Assembly (NCBI GenBank): GCA_910586215.1
Contig: CAJUGH010000023.1
Location: 7,425-71,424 of the forward strand
DNA: 64,000 nucleotides
Reading direction: 5' to 3'
DNA from: an uncultured Acetatifactor sp.
GTDB lineage: Bacteria > Bacillota > Clostridia > Lachnospirales > Lachnospiraceae
Position 1 is the stretch's first letter; every line of letters begins with the position of its first letter. The notes under the pieces are model-generated. The model saw nothing but the letters and a program-made list of their open reading frames with translations, was not told where the DNA came from and did no database searches. The position numbers were made by a program, and so were the translations under genes. Below are positions 44,222-51,845 of this stretch, piece by piece.

Positions 44222-45421
44222 TTACTTTTTGTCACCTGTAGGGACAGAGGCTTGTGATAACTGCATCAGCCTGGCCCGCAGGGCAGCGTTTTCCGCTTTG
44301 GCGCTGTCGAGCTGGTTCTTGGTGCTGTGGAGTTGGTTCTTGGTGCTGTCAAGCTGGTTCTTGGCGCTGTCAAGCTGGTTCTTGGTGCTGTCGAGCTGGT
44401 TCTTGGCGCTGTGGAGTTGGTTCTTGGTGCTGTCAAGCTGGTTCTTGGCGCTGTCAAGCTGGTTCTTGGTGCTGTCGAGCTGGTTCTTGGCGCTGTCAAG
44501 CTGGTTCTGGACAGAATCAAGTGTGTTCTGCTTGCTTTCGAGCCGGGCTTGAAGATCATTTGTCTGATCCTCCAATGTTCTGGCACGGGATTCCAGTTCA
44601 TGAATCTTTGTGTAAAATTTCCGGTATTTGACACTTGGCAGTGTGATTAGGGGTTTTGTCATATGAAGCACCTTCCTTCTGAAATCCGGATACTGGGCGA
44701 ATACTCTGCCTGCCGCTGCCTGGAAGAGTCTGGCATAGTCCTCTGCCTGTTGTGGTGAGATATATCCGTCCTTACATTCTGTTTCTAACAATAGTATAAC
44801 TTCTTTTACAAAATCTGTCAATTCCTTTTCCGTTAAGGGATGTTTGTTTTTTAGTCTAGGCCGGAGGCGGAGCAGCAAGTACGGGATGAACAGATCCAGG
44901 TGTTTTTCCAGGATGGCCGAAAGGGAATATGACTGGATACGCACAGTGGGAACCTGGTAGAGATGATTACTTCCATCCTGGAAGACAATGCGGCACTGCA
45001 GATGATCGGGCACAGCCAGGTTTTTTTCCGGATAGATCACTGCTGACCTGGGAAAATGCAGTACGGTCTCATTGGAATCCTGGTTTCTGGAAGCACTGTG
45101 CTGTGTGGCGAAATGCAGATCATAGACAACCATGCGGATTGCCATGTTGCCGTCGTTGTGCATCTGGCATTCCAGGTGGTAATAATCTGTCCCATTTACC
45201 AACAATGCAATGTCGGAGAACCGGGAACCAGGGGGTGCTCCAGGATCCTCCAGAAAGGTGGACTGCTCTGTGGCGAGCAGCATAATGGAGGCGTCAGGGG
45301 GATATTCCTTTCCAAAGACCTCTTTGAATAAGGGAAAAAGCTGTTCTGGCATGGAATCCACAATGGCTTTGAGGATTTCATCCCAAAGCATGGCATCATC
45401 CATGTGAAATGTTGAGGGCAT
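44222..45421 (-). CDS. Rpn-family (PD-(D/E)XK) nuclease-like protein with tandem heptad tail
   Basis: A 399-residue protein of the Rpn / transposase-31-like group. The nuclease core is near residues 55-95: FSDIALLV and YYHLECQMH give the D and ExQ positions. A helical middle region follows, and a C-terminal coiled coil is built from ten seven-residue units (NQLDSAK / NQLDSTK / NQLHSAK), encoded at 44298-44507. The start at 45421 is chosen because AAAGGAG lies nine bases upstream on the minus strand; an upstream extension to 45532 lacks support. It lies antisense between the HD gene and folP, splitting the folate cluster. Rpn proteins are linked to recA-independent recombination; here the role is unknown. 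Confidence 0.75.
   Translation of the reverse strand: MPSTFHMDDAMLWDEILKAIVDSMPEQLFPLFKEVFGKEYPPDASIMLLATEQSTFLEDPGAPPGSRFSDIALLVNGTDYYHLECQMHNDGNMAIRMVVYDLHFATQHSASRNQDSNETVLHFPRSAVIYPEKNLAVPDHLQCRIVFQDGSNHLYQVPTVRIQSYSLSAILEKHLDLFIPYLLLRLRPRLKNKHPLTEKELTDFVKEVILLLETECKDGYISPQQAEDYARLFQAAAGRVFAQYPDFRRKVLHMTKPLITLPSVKYRKFYTKIHELESRARTLEDQTNDLQARLESKQNTLDSVQNQLDSAKNQLDSTKNQLDSAKNQLDSTKNQLHSAKNQLDSTKNQLDSAKNQLDSTKNQLHSTKNQLDSAKAENAALRARLMQLSQASVPTGDKK
44298..44507 (-). repeat. 21-bp in-frame tandem repeat (10 units)
   Basis: Ten 21-bp units encoding seven-residue heptads inside the Rpn-like gene. Units with His in place of Asp occur at unit 5 and unit 9 (protein order), pointing to an 84-bp higher-order duplication. 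Copy-number change would lengthen or shorten the coiled coil without a frameshift. Confidence 0.9.
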
Positions 45422-45791
45422 CTGGTCACTCCTTTCTAAACCCCTATGTAACGGGTTGTACCACCATACATGATAATCCGGGAGTTTAGCAGATGCACAC
45501 AACATAAGCAAAAGAAACGCATGTTGACACACAGCATTCCCGGAATTTTACCATTTGGGTTTGCTTTCCCGGTTCTCTGTGGAAAGCAGATAAAGGGATT
45601 TGGTGAGAACATAGAATCACAAAACGGGCAGATGAAACAGATAAGTAGACAATCTCTTTGTTGTGCCCATGATGTCAGTACATACTTTTCACGGCATTGC
45701 CGTTCAAGGCATTAGGATGCATTACCTTGTGAAAAGTAATTATCAGTATACATATACCATGAAAGAAAGTCAAGGGGCGGGAGGTATCTTT
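45422..45791. other. Divergent non-coding gap between Rpn-like gene and folP
   Basis: A 370-nt, relatively AT-rich gap. It contains the degenerate repeat R14 and a wider inverted pair ACTTTTCAC (45684-45692) / GTGAAAAGT (45729-45737). A TTGACA is at 45524-45529 but no convincing -10 stands 17 nt away. No gene seen. Confidence 0.5.
45683..45709 (-). repeat. R-family repeat, degenerate copy R14
   Basis: On the minus strand reads CTTGAACGGC-AAT-GCCGTGAAAAGT: the GA/GA loop and the ACGGC/GCCGT inner stem are kept, the outer arm only in part. Closest to copy R13. Confidence 0.55.
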
Positions 45792-46625
45792 ATGAAAATA
45801 GGAAACAGGGAATTTCAAGAGACAGGGCATACGTATGTGATGGGAATCTTAAATGTGACTCCGGACTCTTTCTCCGATGGAGGAAAATGGAATGACAGGG
45901 ACAGGGCCTTGAAACATGTGGAGGAGATGGTAGCACAGGGAGTTGATCTTGTGGATATCGGCGGGGAATCCACCAGGCCGGGGTATGAGAAGATATCAGA
46001 CCAGGAAGAGATCGCCAGGGTAGTGCCGGTGATCCAGGCAGTGAAGAATCGTTTTGACGTACCCATTTCCCTGGACACCTACAAGTCTGCTGTGGCCCAG
46101 GCAGGGATCGAGGCTGGGGCAGACATGATCAACGATATCTGGGGTCTGAAGTATGACGGGAAAATGGCGGGCATCATAGCACACAGCGGGGTGCCATGCT
46201 GTCTGATGCATAACAGGCAGCAGGCGGGATATGGCCGGCTGATGGAGGATGTGGCGGAAGATCTGGCACAGTCCCTGGAACTGGCGAAAGAGGCCGGAAT
46301 CCGGGAAGAAAGGATCCTGCTGGATCCTGGGGTGGGATTTGGGAAAAGCTATGAGGATAACCTGGAGGTAATCCGCTGTCTGAAGGAACTACAGTCATTG
46401 GGGCATCCCTTGCTGTTAGGCTGCAGCCGCAAATCCGTGGTGGGTCTGACCCTGGGAGTGCCTGCAGACCAGCGGCTGGCTGGTACCCTGGTGACAACGG
46501 TGTTCGGGGTGCTGGGCGGATGCATGTTCGTACGGGTTCACGATGTGAAGGAAAATGTGCAGGCAATCCGGATGGCAGAGGCAGTCTGGTATGGGCCGGG
46601 CAGTATGAAAAAGGCAGGTGTATGA
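45792..46625 (+). CDS. folP: Dihydropteroate synthase
   Basis: Joins 6-hydroxymethyl-dihydropterin pyrophosphate to p-aminobenzoate; target of sulfonamides. The 277 residues show NVTPDSFSDGG, DIGGESTRPGYE, SLDTYKSAVA, NDIWG, DPGVGFGKSYEDN and CSRKS in normal order. GGGAGG lies eight bases before the ATG at 45792. Its stop overlaps the folBK start (ATGA). The gene is separated from folE/HD by the inverted Rpn-like gene, so it probably needs its own promoter in 45422-45791. Confidence 0.95.
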   Translation: MKIGNREFQETGHTYVMGILNVTPDSFSDGGKWNDRDRALKHVEEMVAQGVDLVDIGGESTRPGYEKISDQEEIARVVPVIQAVKNRFDVPISLDTYKSAVAQAGIEAGADMINDIWGLKYDGKMAGIIAHSGVPCCLMHNRQQAGYGRLMEDVAEDLAQSLELAKEAGIREERILLDPGVGFGKSYEDNLEVIRCLKELQSLGHPLLLGCSRKSVVGLTLGVPADQRLAGTLVTTVFGVLGGCMFVRVHDVKENVQAIRMAEAVWYGPGSMKKAGV

Positions 46626-47587
46626 AAATGACAGGGAATATCGAAGGAACACAGGAGGAACCCCTGGCGGGAGACAACAGGCCGGGGGATACTGCACAGG
46701 TATGGAGCCTGGGACGGATGGGTGGTCTGGCAGATCCCTGGCCAGAAGCCCTGCCCCTGGACGAAATTCATATAGAGGGCCTGGAAGTATATGCCCACCA
46801 TGGGGTATACCCACAGGAGAAGGAGAAGGGGCAGACTTTTGTGGTGAATGCCGTGCTCCATACAGACATCCGCAGGGCGGGCAGCACAGACGAACTGGCA
46901 CATTCTGCGGACTATGGTGCCGTATGCCATTTTATCACAGACTGGATGCAGGGAAGGGTCTGTAATCTCCTGGAGACAGTGGCAGAGGGACTGGCCAGGG
47001 CCATATTGCTTTCCTTTGAACAGATCCGGGAGATTGACCTGGAGATCCGGAAGCCGGAGGCTCCCATCGGACTGCCCTTTGGCTGTGTGTCCGTGAGGAT
47101 ACACCGGAAATGGGCCAGGACATATCTGGCGTTTGGCTCCAATATGGGGGACAAAAAACGGTATATCGAAGAGGGTATAGGGGCATTGAAGGCCCACCCC
47201 ATGATCCAGGTAGGGAAAATATCTGATACTATTGTCACAAAACCGTATGGGGGAGTAGAGCAGGAGGACTTCTTAAACGGGGTGCTGGAGGCAGACACCC
47301 TGCTGTCGCCGGAGGAACTGCTGGAGACGGTGCATGCCATTGAGAATGCGGCGGGCAGGGTGCGCCAGGTACACTGGGGTCCCAGGACGCTGGATCTGGA
47401 TATTTTGTTCTATGACCACCTGGTGTATGAATCGGATCATCTGGTCATTCCCCATCCAGACATGCAGAACCGGGATTTTGTCTTAATTCCCCTGAACGGG
47501 GTAGCCCCTCATCTTGTACATCCCTTGCTTCGTAAGAGGGTATCCCAGCTTCTGGCAGAACTGGTGAATGGCAGAATGTCCTGTTAA
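46622..47587 (+). CDS. folBK: Fused dihydroneopterin aldolase and HPPK
   Basis: A bifunctional 321-residue protein. FolB occupies about residues 45-160 (IHIEGLEVYAHHGVYPQEKEKGQ, RKPEAPIG) and makes 6-hydroxymethyl-dihydropterin. FolK (about 165-321) adds pyrophosphate: ARTYLAFGSNMGDK, QEDFLNGV, HWGPRTLDLDILFYD, IPHPDMQNRDFVLIPL. About 40 N-terminal residues before FolB are low in conserved features. The start at 46622 overlaps folP by four bases; an ATG at 46628 is also possible. Such fusions are common in clostridia and give substrate hand-over to FolP. Confidence 0.93.
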   Translation: MKMTGNIEGTQEEPLAGDNRPGDTAQVWSLGRMGGLADPWPEALPLDEIHIEGLEVYAHHGVYPQEKEKGQTFVVNAVLHTDIRRAGSTDELAHSADYGAVCHFITDWMQGRVCNLLETVAEGLARAILLSFEQIREIDLEIRKPEAPIGLPFGCVSVRIHRKWARTYLAFGSNMGDKKRYIEEGIGALKAHPMIQVGKISDTIVTKPYGGVEQEDFLNGVLEADTLLSPEELLETVHAIENAAGRVRQVHWGPRTLDLDILFYDHLVYESDHLVIPHPDMQNRDFVLIPLNGVAPHLVHPLLRKRVSQLLAELVNGRMSC

Positions 47588-47659
47588 GCCTCTAGTGGCC
47601 ATCCTGCCAGGGCAAGGACTGACTGGGAACAGTTACCCAGTGTGACGACTGCCGTTTGG

Positions 47660-48157
47660 TCAATGTCTGGAAATCCCATAGAGCCGCTCCGTATAATAGG
47701 CGCAAAGTCCCGTGAACACGCCGGTGAGGATGCCCCCAAGCCCCAGGAAGGGAAGGTAAGCCCAGACCGCAGCAGACTGTAGGAGGAGCCTTGCGGCCAG
47801 AAGTTGTCCCACATTGTGGAAAAGTCCGCCCATGGCGCCTGTGAGGAAGGGCAGCTTCCCACGCAGACAGCGGTTTGCCAGGTACATGACAGCCAGGCTT
47901 AAGATACCGCCTGCCAGACTGTAGAGCAGGCTGATAAACTGTCCGAAGAGCAGGGTGGACAGAAGGATCCGGGCCGTGAGTACCAGGGCAGTCTCCCGCA
48001 GGGTATAACGGCGCAATACGATCAGTGTGATAATGTTGGCAAGGCCTGGTTTGATCCCAGGTATGGGGACCAGGGGGGGAATGGCGCTTTCCACGGCATA
48101 GATGGCCAGGGCCAGGGTGGTGTACAGGGCCAGGGTAGTCAGTTTCCGTAGCTGCAT
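47660..48157 (-). CDS. Gx transporter family membrane protein (heptaprenyl diphosphate synthase component I-like)
   Basis: A 165-residue membrane protein with about five hydrophobic segments. Motifs IPGIKPGLANIITLIVL and GGLFHNVGQLLAA are typical of the Hpre_diP_synt_I / Gx family, where they resemble ECF-type substrate-binding subunits. It lies 25 nt downstream of the NusG-II gene on the minus strand. The same pair in Listeria-type extracellular electron transfer loci is, as I recall, called EetB and EetA. The substrate is not known. It converges with folBK; the gap 47588-47659 has a short ACTGGG/CCCAGT hairpin. Confidence 0.8.
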   Translation of the reverse strand: MQLRKLTTLALYTTLALAIYAVESAIPPLVPIPGIKPGLANIITLIVLRRYTLRETALVLTARILLSTLLFGQFISLLYSLAGGILSLAVMYLANRCLRGKLPFLTGAMGGLFHNVGQLLAARLLLQSAAVWAYLPFLGLGGILTGVFTGLCAYYTERLYGISRH

Positions 48158-48182
48158 AGTGGTTTCCTTTTGGAAATAGAGT

Positions 48183-48617
48183 TTAATAGGTGATCATATC
48201 TGGCTCCAGGGGATCCGTATGTTCCGCAGGCAGGTCCGGTTCTGCCGGTCTGATCTGGATCACCAGCCTGTTGGGCAGACAGGTGATGGGGATACCCGGG
48301 GTGTGCAGGAAACCCTGCCGGACACAGAGCTTATCCGGGCAGTCGGCGGCAGTGATGCCTATGGCACCGTCCCGGATTTCTATCTGGTTATAACAGTGAT
48401 CCTTCCCTTCAACGGGGAAGACAACTTCCTGGCCCCCCGGCGAGGAAGCCTGGTCCAGGGGGATGCTTAGGATCAGTATGCCGTCCTGGTAGACATCCGC
48501 TATGTAGGTGCCTTCCTGGTGTCTGGGCAGCAGGATGGCGGCCAGGCAGCACAGGCAGGTGGCCAGGAGGAAAAAGGCAATCAGGACAGGGGCTTTGACG
48601 GGGCTGTGTGTATGCAA
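48183..48617 (-). CDS. NusG domain II-containing membrane-anchored protein
   Basis: A 144-residue protein: one N-terminal membrane helix (APVLIAFFLLATCLCCLAAILL at about 9-30) and an outward NusG-II domain with DGAIGITAADCPDKLCVRQG and CLPNRLVIQI. The start is probably TTG at 48617 with GGAGGA six bases before it; a longer frame to 48800 reads through repeat R9 and into the divergent gene and is not credible. It is probably co-transcribed with the Gx transporter gene. Related proteins go with ApbE and flavin-dependent extracytoplasmic electron transfer. No catalytic residues are evident. Confidence 0.75.
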   Translation of the reverse strand: MHTHSPVKAPVLIAFFLLATCLCCLAAILLPRHQEGTYIADVYQDGILILSIPLDQASSPGGQEVVFPVEGKDHCYNQIEIRDGAIGITAADCPDKLCVRQGFLHTPGIPITCLPNRLVIQIRPAEPDLPAEHTDPLEPDMITY

Positions 48618-48671
48618 GGGGAATCCTCCATGGTGGTCCCGGCATGGTCTGGTCCGGGCGTCAGTTTGTTT

Positions 48672-48698
48672 GTTACTGTTTACTCCGTTCACAGCAAC
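48672..48698 (-). repeat. R-family repeat, copy R9 (27-nt class)
   Basis: On the minus strand GTTGCTGT-GA-ACGGAGT-AA-ACAGTAAC; lies in the divergent region between the NusG-II gene and apbE. Confidence 0.8.
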
Positions 48699-48739
48699 GT
48701 TTGTTTTTCTTTCCCAGTATAGCAAAAAGGAACTGTAAA

Positions 48740-49888
48740 ATGAAGAGGAAAATTTGGAATTGGCTGACAGGCAGTGGGCGGCAGAAGGGGGAACAGGCAC
48801 AGGGTACAGGAATCCTGCTCCTTGGAGGACTGGTTCTGGCGTTTATCCTGGGTGGATGCGGGAGGGCACAGCCTGGCCGTGTGAAACATGTGGACACCGC
48901 CATGGGCACGGTGATCCGACAGGATCTTTATGTCTGTGGGGAGACAGACTACTGCGGGGATATCCTCAGGCTTCTTGGGGAACTGGAGGGCGCAGAATTG
49001 TCCTGGCGCCTGGAGACATCCCAGGTGTATAGAATCAACCATGCCACAGGGGATGCTGCCGGAGAGCGGAGGATTCCTGTGACGGAGGAGATGGCAGGGA
49101 TCCTCGGGCAGTGCCTGGAGCTGACCCGGAAGAGCAATGGGGCTTTTGACGTGACCCTGGGGGAGGTGGTAAGGCTCTGGGACATTGACAGCTATGCGGC
49201 TGGTACAAAGGTGGAGCCAGGGGATTTCCGGGTACCAGGGGAACAGGAATTACAGGAGGCGCTTTCCAGGTGCGGCAGCCACAGGATGCGGCTGGAAAGC
49301 GATACAGGAAACACGGGAATTGCGGAAGACACAGGGAATACAGGGAATCCCAGTCTGTATATGCCGGAGGGAATGCAGCTTGACCTGGGGGCGGTGGGGA
49401 AGGGAATCGCTTTAGACAGGATCCGGGAGTACCTGCAGGGGCAGCCCGGGGTGACAGGGGCTGTGGTCTCTGTGGGGGGCAGCATCCTGACTTATGGGGA
49501 GAAGCCGGATAACAGCAGTTTCCGGATCGGGATCCTGGACCCGGCAGAACCTTCCAGGAACATTGGCATCCTGACCCTGGATGGGGAGTGGTGCATTTCT
49601 ACCTCCGGGGATTATGAGCGGTATGTGGAGGTGGAAGGGGTACGGTACCACCATATCCTGGATCCTGCAACCGGGTACCCGGCAGACAGCGGCGTGCGCA
49701 GTGTGACAGTACTGTCCCAGGACGGCCTGCTCAGTGACGGCTTATCCACAGCCTGCTTTATCCTGGGGGAAGAGAAAGGAATGGCCCTGGCCAAGGAGTA
49801 TGGTGTCCATGTACTGTTTGTCCTGGAGGATGGCCGGATCCTTATGAGTCCTGGGATGGAAACTTTTTTCCAGCTTTTATCTGGTTAA
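48740..49888 (+). CDS. apbE: FAD:protein FMN transferase, lipoprotein (ApbE)
   Basis: Attaches FMN covalently to threonine in extracytoplasmic flavoproteins. The 382-residue protein has a lipobox LGGC (Cys40) after a basic start and one hydrophobic segment. ApbE motifs are MGTVIRQ, YRINHATGD, SNGAFDVTLGEVVRLWDI, MQLDLGAVGKGIALD and STSGDYERY, then HHILDPATGYPADSGVRSVTVLS. An insert near residue 190 contains two DTGNTG units. AAGGA precedes the ATG at 48740. It is divergent from NusG-II and Gx genes and flanked by two R copies in the same orientation. Confidence 0.93.
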   Translation: MKRKIWNWLTGSGRQKGEQAQGTGILLLGGLVLAFILGGCGRAQPGRVKHVDTAMGTVIRQDLYVCGETDYCGDILRLLGELEGAELSWRLETSQVYRINHATGDAAGERRIPVTEEMAGILGQCLELTRKSNGAFDVTLGEVVRLWDIDSYAAGTKVEPGDFRVPGEQELQEALSRCGSHRMRLESDTGNTGIAEDTGNTGNPSLYMPEGMQLDLGAVGKGIALDRIREYLQGQPGVTGAVVSVGGSILTYGEKPDNSSFRIGILDPAEPSRNIGILTLDGEWCISTSGDYERYVEVEGVRYHHILDPATGYPADSGVRSVTVLSQDGLLSDGLSTACFILGEEKGMALAKEYGVHVLFVLEDGRILMSPGMETFFQLLSG

Positions 49889-49915
49889 GTTACTGTTCAC
49901 TCCGTTTACAGCAAC
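49889..49915 (-). repeat. R-family repeat, copy R10 (27-nt class)
   Basis: Begins on the base directly after the apbE stop codon. Minus strand GTTGCTGT-AA-ACGGAGT-GA-ACAGTAAC, preceded by the CTTTGTGTGCATA extension. It and R9 form direct repeats around apbE. Confidence 0.8.
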
Positions 49916-50008
49916 GTATGCACACAAAGCACCAAATGCAGGCGTTTTAGCGCAGGTTGTCTCGGGTTTGCCACGCAAGGAACGCGCGAAAACACCTCGC
50001 GGTGGCAC

Positions 50009-50022
50009 CTGTAAACAGTAAC
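50009..50022 (+). repeat. R-family half copy, R11
   Basis: CTGTAAACAGTAAC, matching the right half of the element. It lies in the gap 49916-50160, which also holds a GC-rich stretch with GCGCG and GCGGTGGC inverted parts and no gene. Confidence 0.4.
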
Positions 50023-50160
50023 GCAGTTAATCCCCTGCACGGAAAAATCTTGTGCAAAATGAGGGACTGCGTGTATAATAAGCCTAGAGCCTGTGAGTGC
50101 ATGGTTCCCTGTAAAGATGTCGGGGTAGCGGCATCATAAATCGCCACAATGGAGGAGAAA

Positions 50161-50505
50161 ATGGAAGAGAATGTCTATATCCATGTAGGGGAAGAGACGC
50201 TGAGGAAAATAGATGAAAAAATGCCGCCAGAGGAAGAACTCCAGGACCTGGCGGAATTTTTCAAGGTGTTTGGGGACGGTACCCGGCTGAAGATCCTGTA
50301 TGTGCTGCTGAGTGCGGAGATGTGTGTGTATGACATTGCCAGGGTGCTGGGTATGTCCCAGTCTGCCATATCCCACCAGCTCAGGGTGCTGAAGCAGATG
50401 GACCTGGTCAAGAACCGCAGGGAGGGCAAGACCATATTCTACGCACTGGCAGACACCCACATCGTGACGATCCTCAGCCAGGGGCTGGATCATATTGAGG
50501 AGTAA
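50161..50505 (+). CDS. ArsR/SmtB-family metal-responsive repressor
   Basis: A 114-residue winged-helix regulator. The recognition helix region is MCVYDIARVLGMSQSAISHQLRVLKQ, with the wing at NRREGKTIFYAL. The C-terminal helix has Asp98, His100, His111 and Glu114, matching in spacing the alpha-5 zinc site of SmtB/CzrA (D-x-H-x10-H-x2-H/E). The alpha-3 cysteine pair of arsenic or cadmium sensors is absent (only Cys55). The start at 50161 uses GGAGGAG at 50151-50157; an ATG at 50149 would place its own ribosome site inside the coding region. No metal transporter is adjacent; its target is probably elsewhere. The DUF5050 gene is convergent, ending 10 nt away. Confidence 0.85.
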   Translation: MEENVYIHVGEETLRKIDEKMPPEEELQDLAEFFKVFGDGTRLKILYVLLSAEMCVYDIARVLGMSQSAISHQLRVLKQMDLVKNRREGKTIFYALADTHIVTILSQGLDHIEE

Positions 50506-50514
50506 TACAGCGGC

Positions 50515-51540
50515 CTATTTTTGCATGGCGCCATAGAAGACCTCATAGCTGTCGCTGCCCAGGGGAGAGTGATATAACGTGATTTCATCTGTAAAGTCCT
50601 GGAAATACACATATCTGGAGGTCATGTTGATATGGGTGTAATTGCCCTGGGCAATGACCTTCCCATCACTGCCGTCTGTGCGCATGCACTTTAACTGAGG
50701 CTCTTCACTGCTGTTCTTCTGGTAATAGATGTAACCACCTCCCACGTTGAAACAGTCAATCCGGTCCTCTGTCAGTACTTCCACCACATTCTGGGACAGG
50801 GAGTAGCGGCACAGCCGGTAATCATTGGGTACATCCATATAGTAGACATAATCCCCCTCCAGGATGGGATCCCACAGGTTGCCCCGCCAGACCTCGGTGG
50901 AGACATGGGTCTTGGCATCCAGGGCATAGAGGTAGTGGTTCTGGGTGGTGCCCACATAGTAGATCACACCGTCCTGGGCGCAGGCCGGGTTGATCACATA
51001 GTCAGCCAGCACGGTCTTGTCGGAACTGCTTGTTGTGATCTTATAGAAGGAGGGACCATCGTTGGTGGAGGTCAGCAGGAAGAGATCATTGTCCACAAGC
51101 TGTCCCGTCACCACCACATCCTTGGTCAGGGAGGTGGTACCTGTGCCATTCTTCTTGCAGCGTCCGAAGGACTTGGTGCCGGGAATCTGGCCGAAGCCTG
51201 TGCCGTCTTCCACAGTGCCGGTCTGGAAATAGTACAGGTAGTTGCCGCCAGCCAGGATATTGCCTACCTTCAGGTTATTTAGCCGGCGGATGTTACCCTC
51301 GTTTACATCCATGGCATAGAGACTGTAGCCGTCAAAGCTGTTGGAGAAATAGACATTCCCCTCATGCTCACAGAACAGGCCGCCATTGTTCAGGTTGCCG
51401 GCGGTGTTGCCGATGGTGCCTGGAGGGTTCTGGGGCATACGGCCTCCCAGGATCAGATACAGGGTAAGTAGTCCGAGAATCAGTACAAGGACAGCAGCCA
51501 GCAGGATATACATGGTTTTCTTCTTCATTTTCTTCTTCAT
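50515..51540 (-). CDS. DUF5050-type membrane-anchored beta-propeller protein
   Basis: A 341-residue protein with a lysine-rich start, one membrane helix (about 9-31) and an outward propeller of repeated strands (GNVYFSNSFDGYSLYAMD, GNYLYYFQTG, GVIYYVGTTQNHYLYALD, GDYVYYMDVPND, GGYIYYQKN, SRYVYFQDF). This pattern of YxYY...LYxxD repeats is that of DUF5050 and related prolow-density-type propellers. GGAGG lies upstream of the ATG. Function unknown; a surface binding or sensing role is plausible. It stands alone, convergent with arsR. Confidence 0.7.
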   Translation of the reverse strand: MKKKMKKKTMYILLAAVLVLILGLLTLYLILGGRMPQNPPGTIGNTAGNLNNGGLFCEHEGNVYFSNSFDGYSLYAMDVNEGNIRRLNNLKVGNILAGGNYLYYFQTGTVEDGTGFGQIPGTKSFGRCKKNGTGTTSLTKDVVVTGQLVDNDLFLLTSTNDGPSFYKITTSSSDKTVLADYVINPACAQDGVIYYVGTTQNHYLYALDAKTHVSTEVWRGNLWDPILEGDYVYYMDVPNDYRLCRYSLSQNVVEVLTEDRIDCFNVGGGYIYYQKNSSEEPQLKCMRTDGSDGKVIAQGNYTHINMTSRYVYFQDFTDEITLYHSPLGSDSYEVFYGAMQK

Positions 51541-51682
51541 GGGAAATAATCCTCCGTGATTCTAATTGGTCTGGAGACAAATCATAACCTCTATTTTACA
51601 CCCCATTTTGCTTGCTATCAAGCTTGTTTTGTTATAAGATAGTCTAAAAGAAGGGTTTAACTGTGTTGAGGTTGCGCTCCCT

Positions 51683-51743
51683 CAGTCCATATAGATGGCA
51701 TAAAGCTGGTGCAAGCACGGTTTTCTGCCATTCACATGGACTG
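51683..51743 (+). promoter_or_regulatory. Long stem-loop upstream of pheA
   Basis: Arms 51683-51700 and 51726-51743 form an 18-position stem with two mismatches: CAGTCCAT pairs with ATGGACTG and ATGGCA with TGCCAT. The loop contains a smaller GTGC-AA-GCAC hairpin. No T run and no T-box sequence are seen. The gap 51541-51845 holds this, repeat R12 and no gene. Confidence 0.5.
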
Positions 51744-51763
51744 GCTGAACTGTTATGAATAAA

Positions 51764-51790
51764 GTTGCTGTGAACGGAGTGAACAGTAAC
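51764..51790 (+). repeat. R-family repeat, copy R12 (27-nt reference copy)
   Basis: The cleanest 27-nt copy: GTTGCTGT, GA, ACGGAGT, GA, ACAGTAAC. It lies 55 nt before pheA. Confidence 0.85.
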
Positions 51791-51845
51791 GGATATAGAG
51801 AAAAAGCCATGGCCGTTTAAGGGGCAGTGGAGAAGGAGTGGTCAG

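Noticed and set aside
44298..44507. Regular short repeats that could suggest a CRISPR array
   Set aside because: The 21-bp units are contiguous, have no unique spacers, and encode in-frame heptads of a protein; no cas genes are present.
48618..48800. N-terminal extension of the NusG-II gene
   Set aside because: It would translate repeat R9 and overlap apbE; the TTG at 48617 has a proper ribosome site.
51541..51845. T-box riboswitch before pheA
   Set aside because: The conserved T-box sequence and a terminator with T run are absent; only a long hairpin and R12 are seen.
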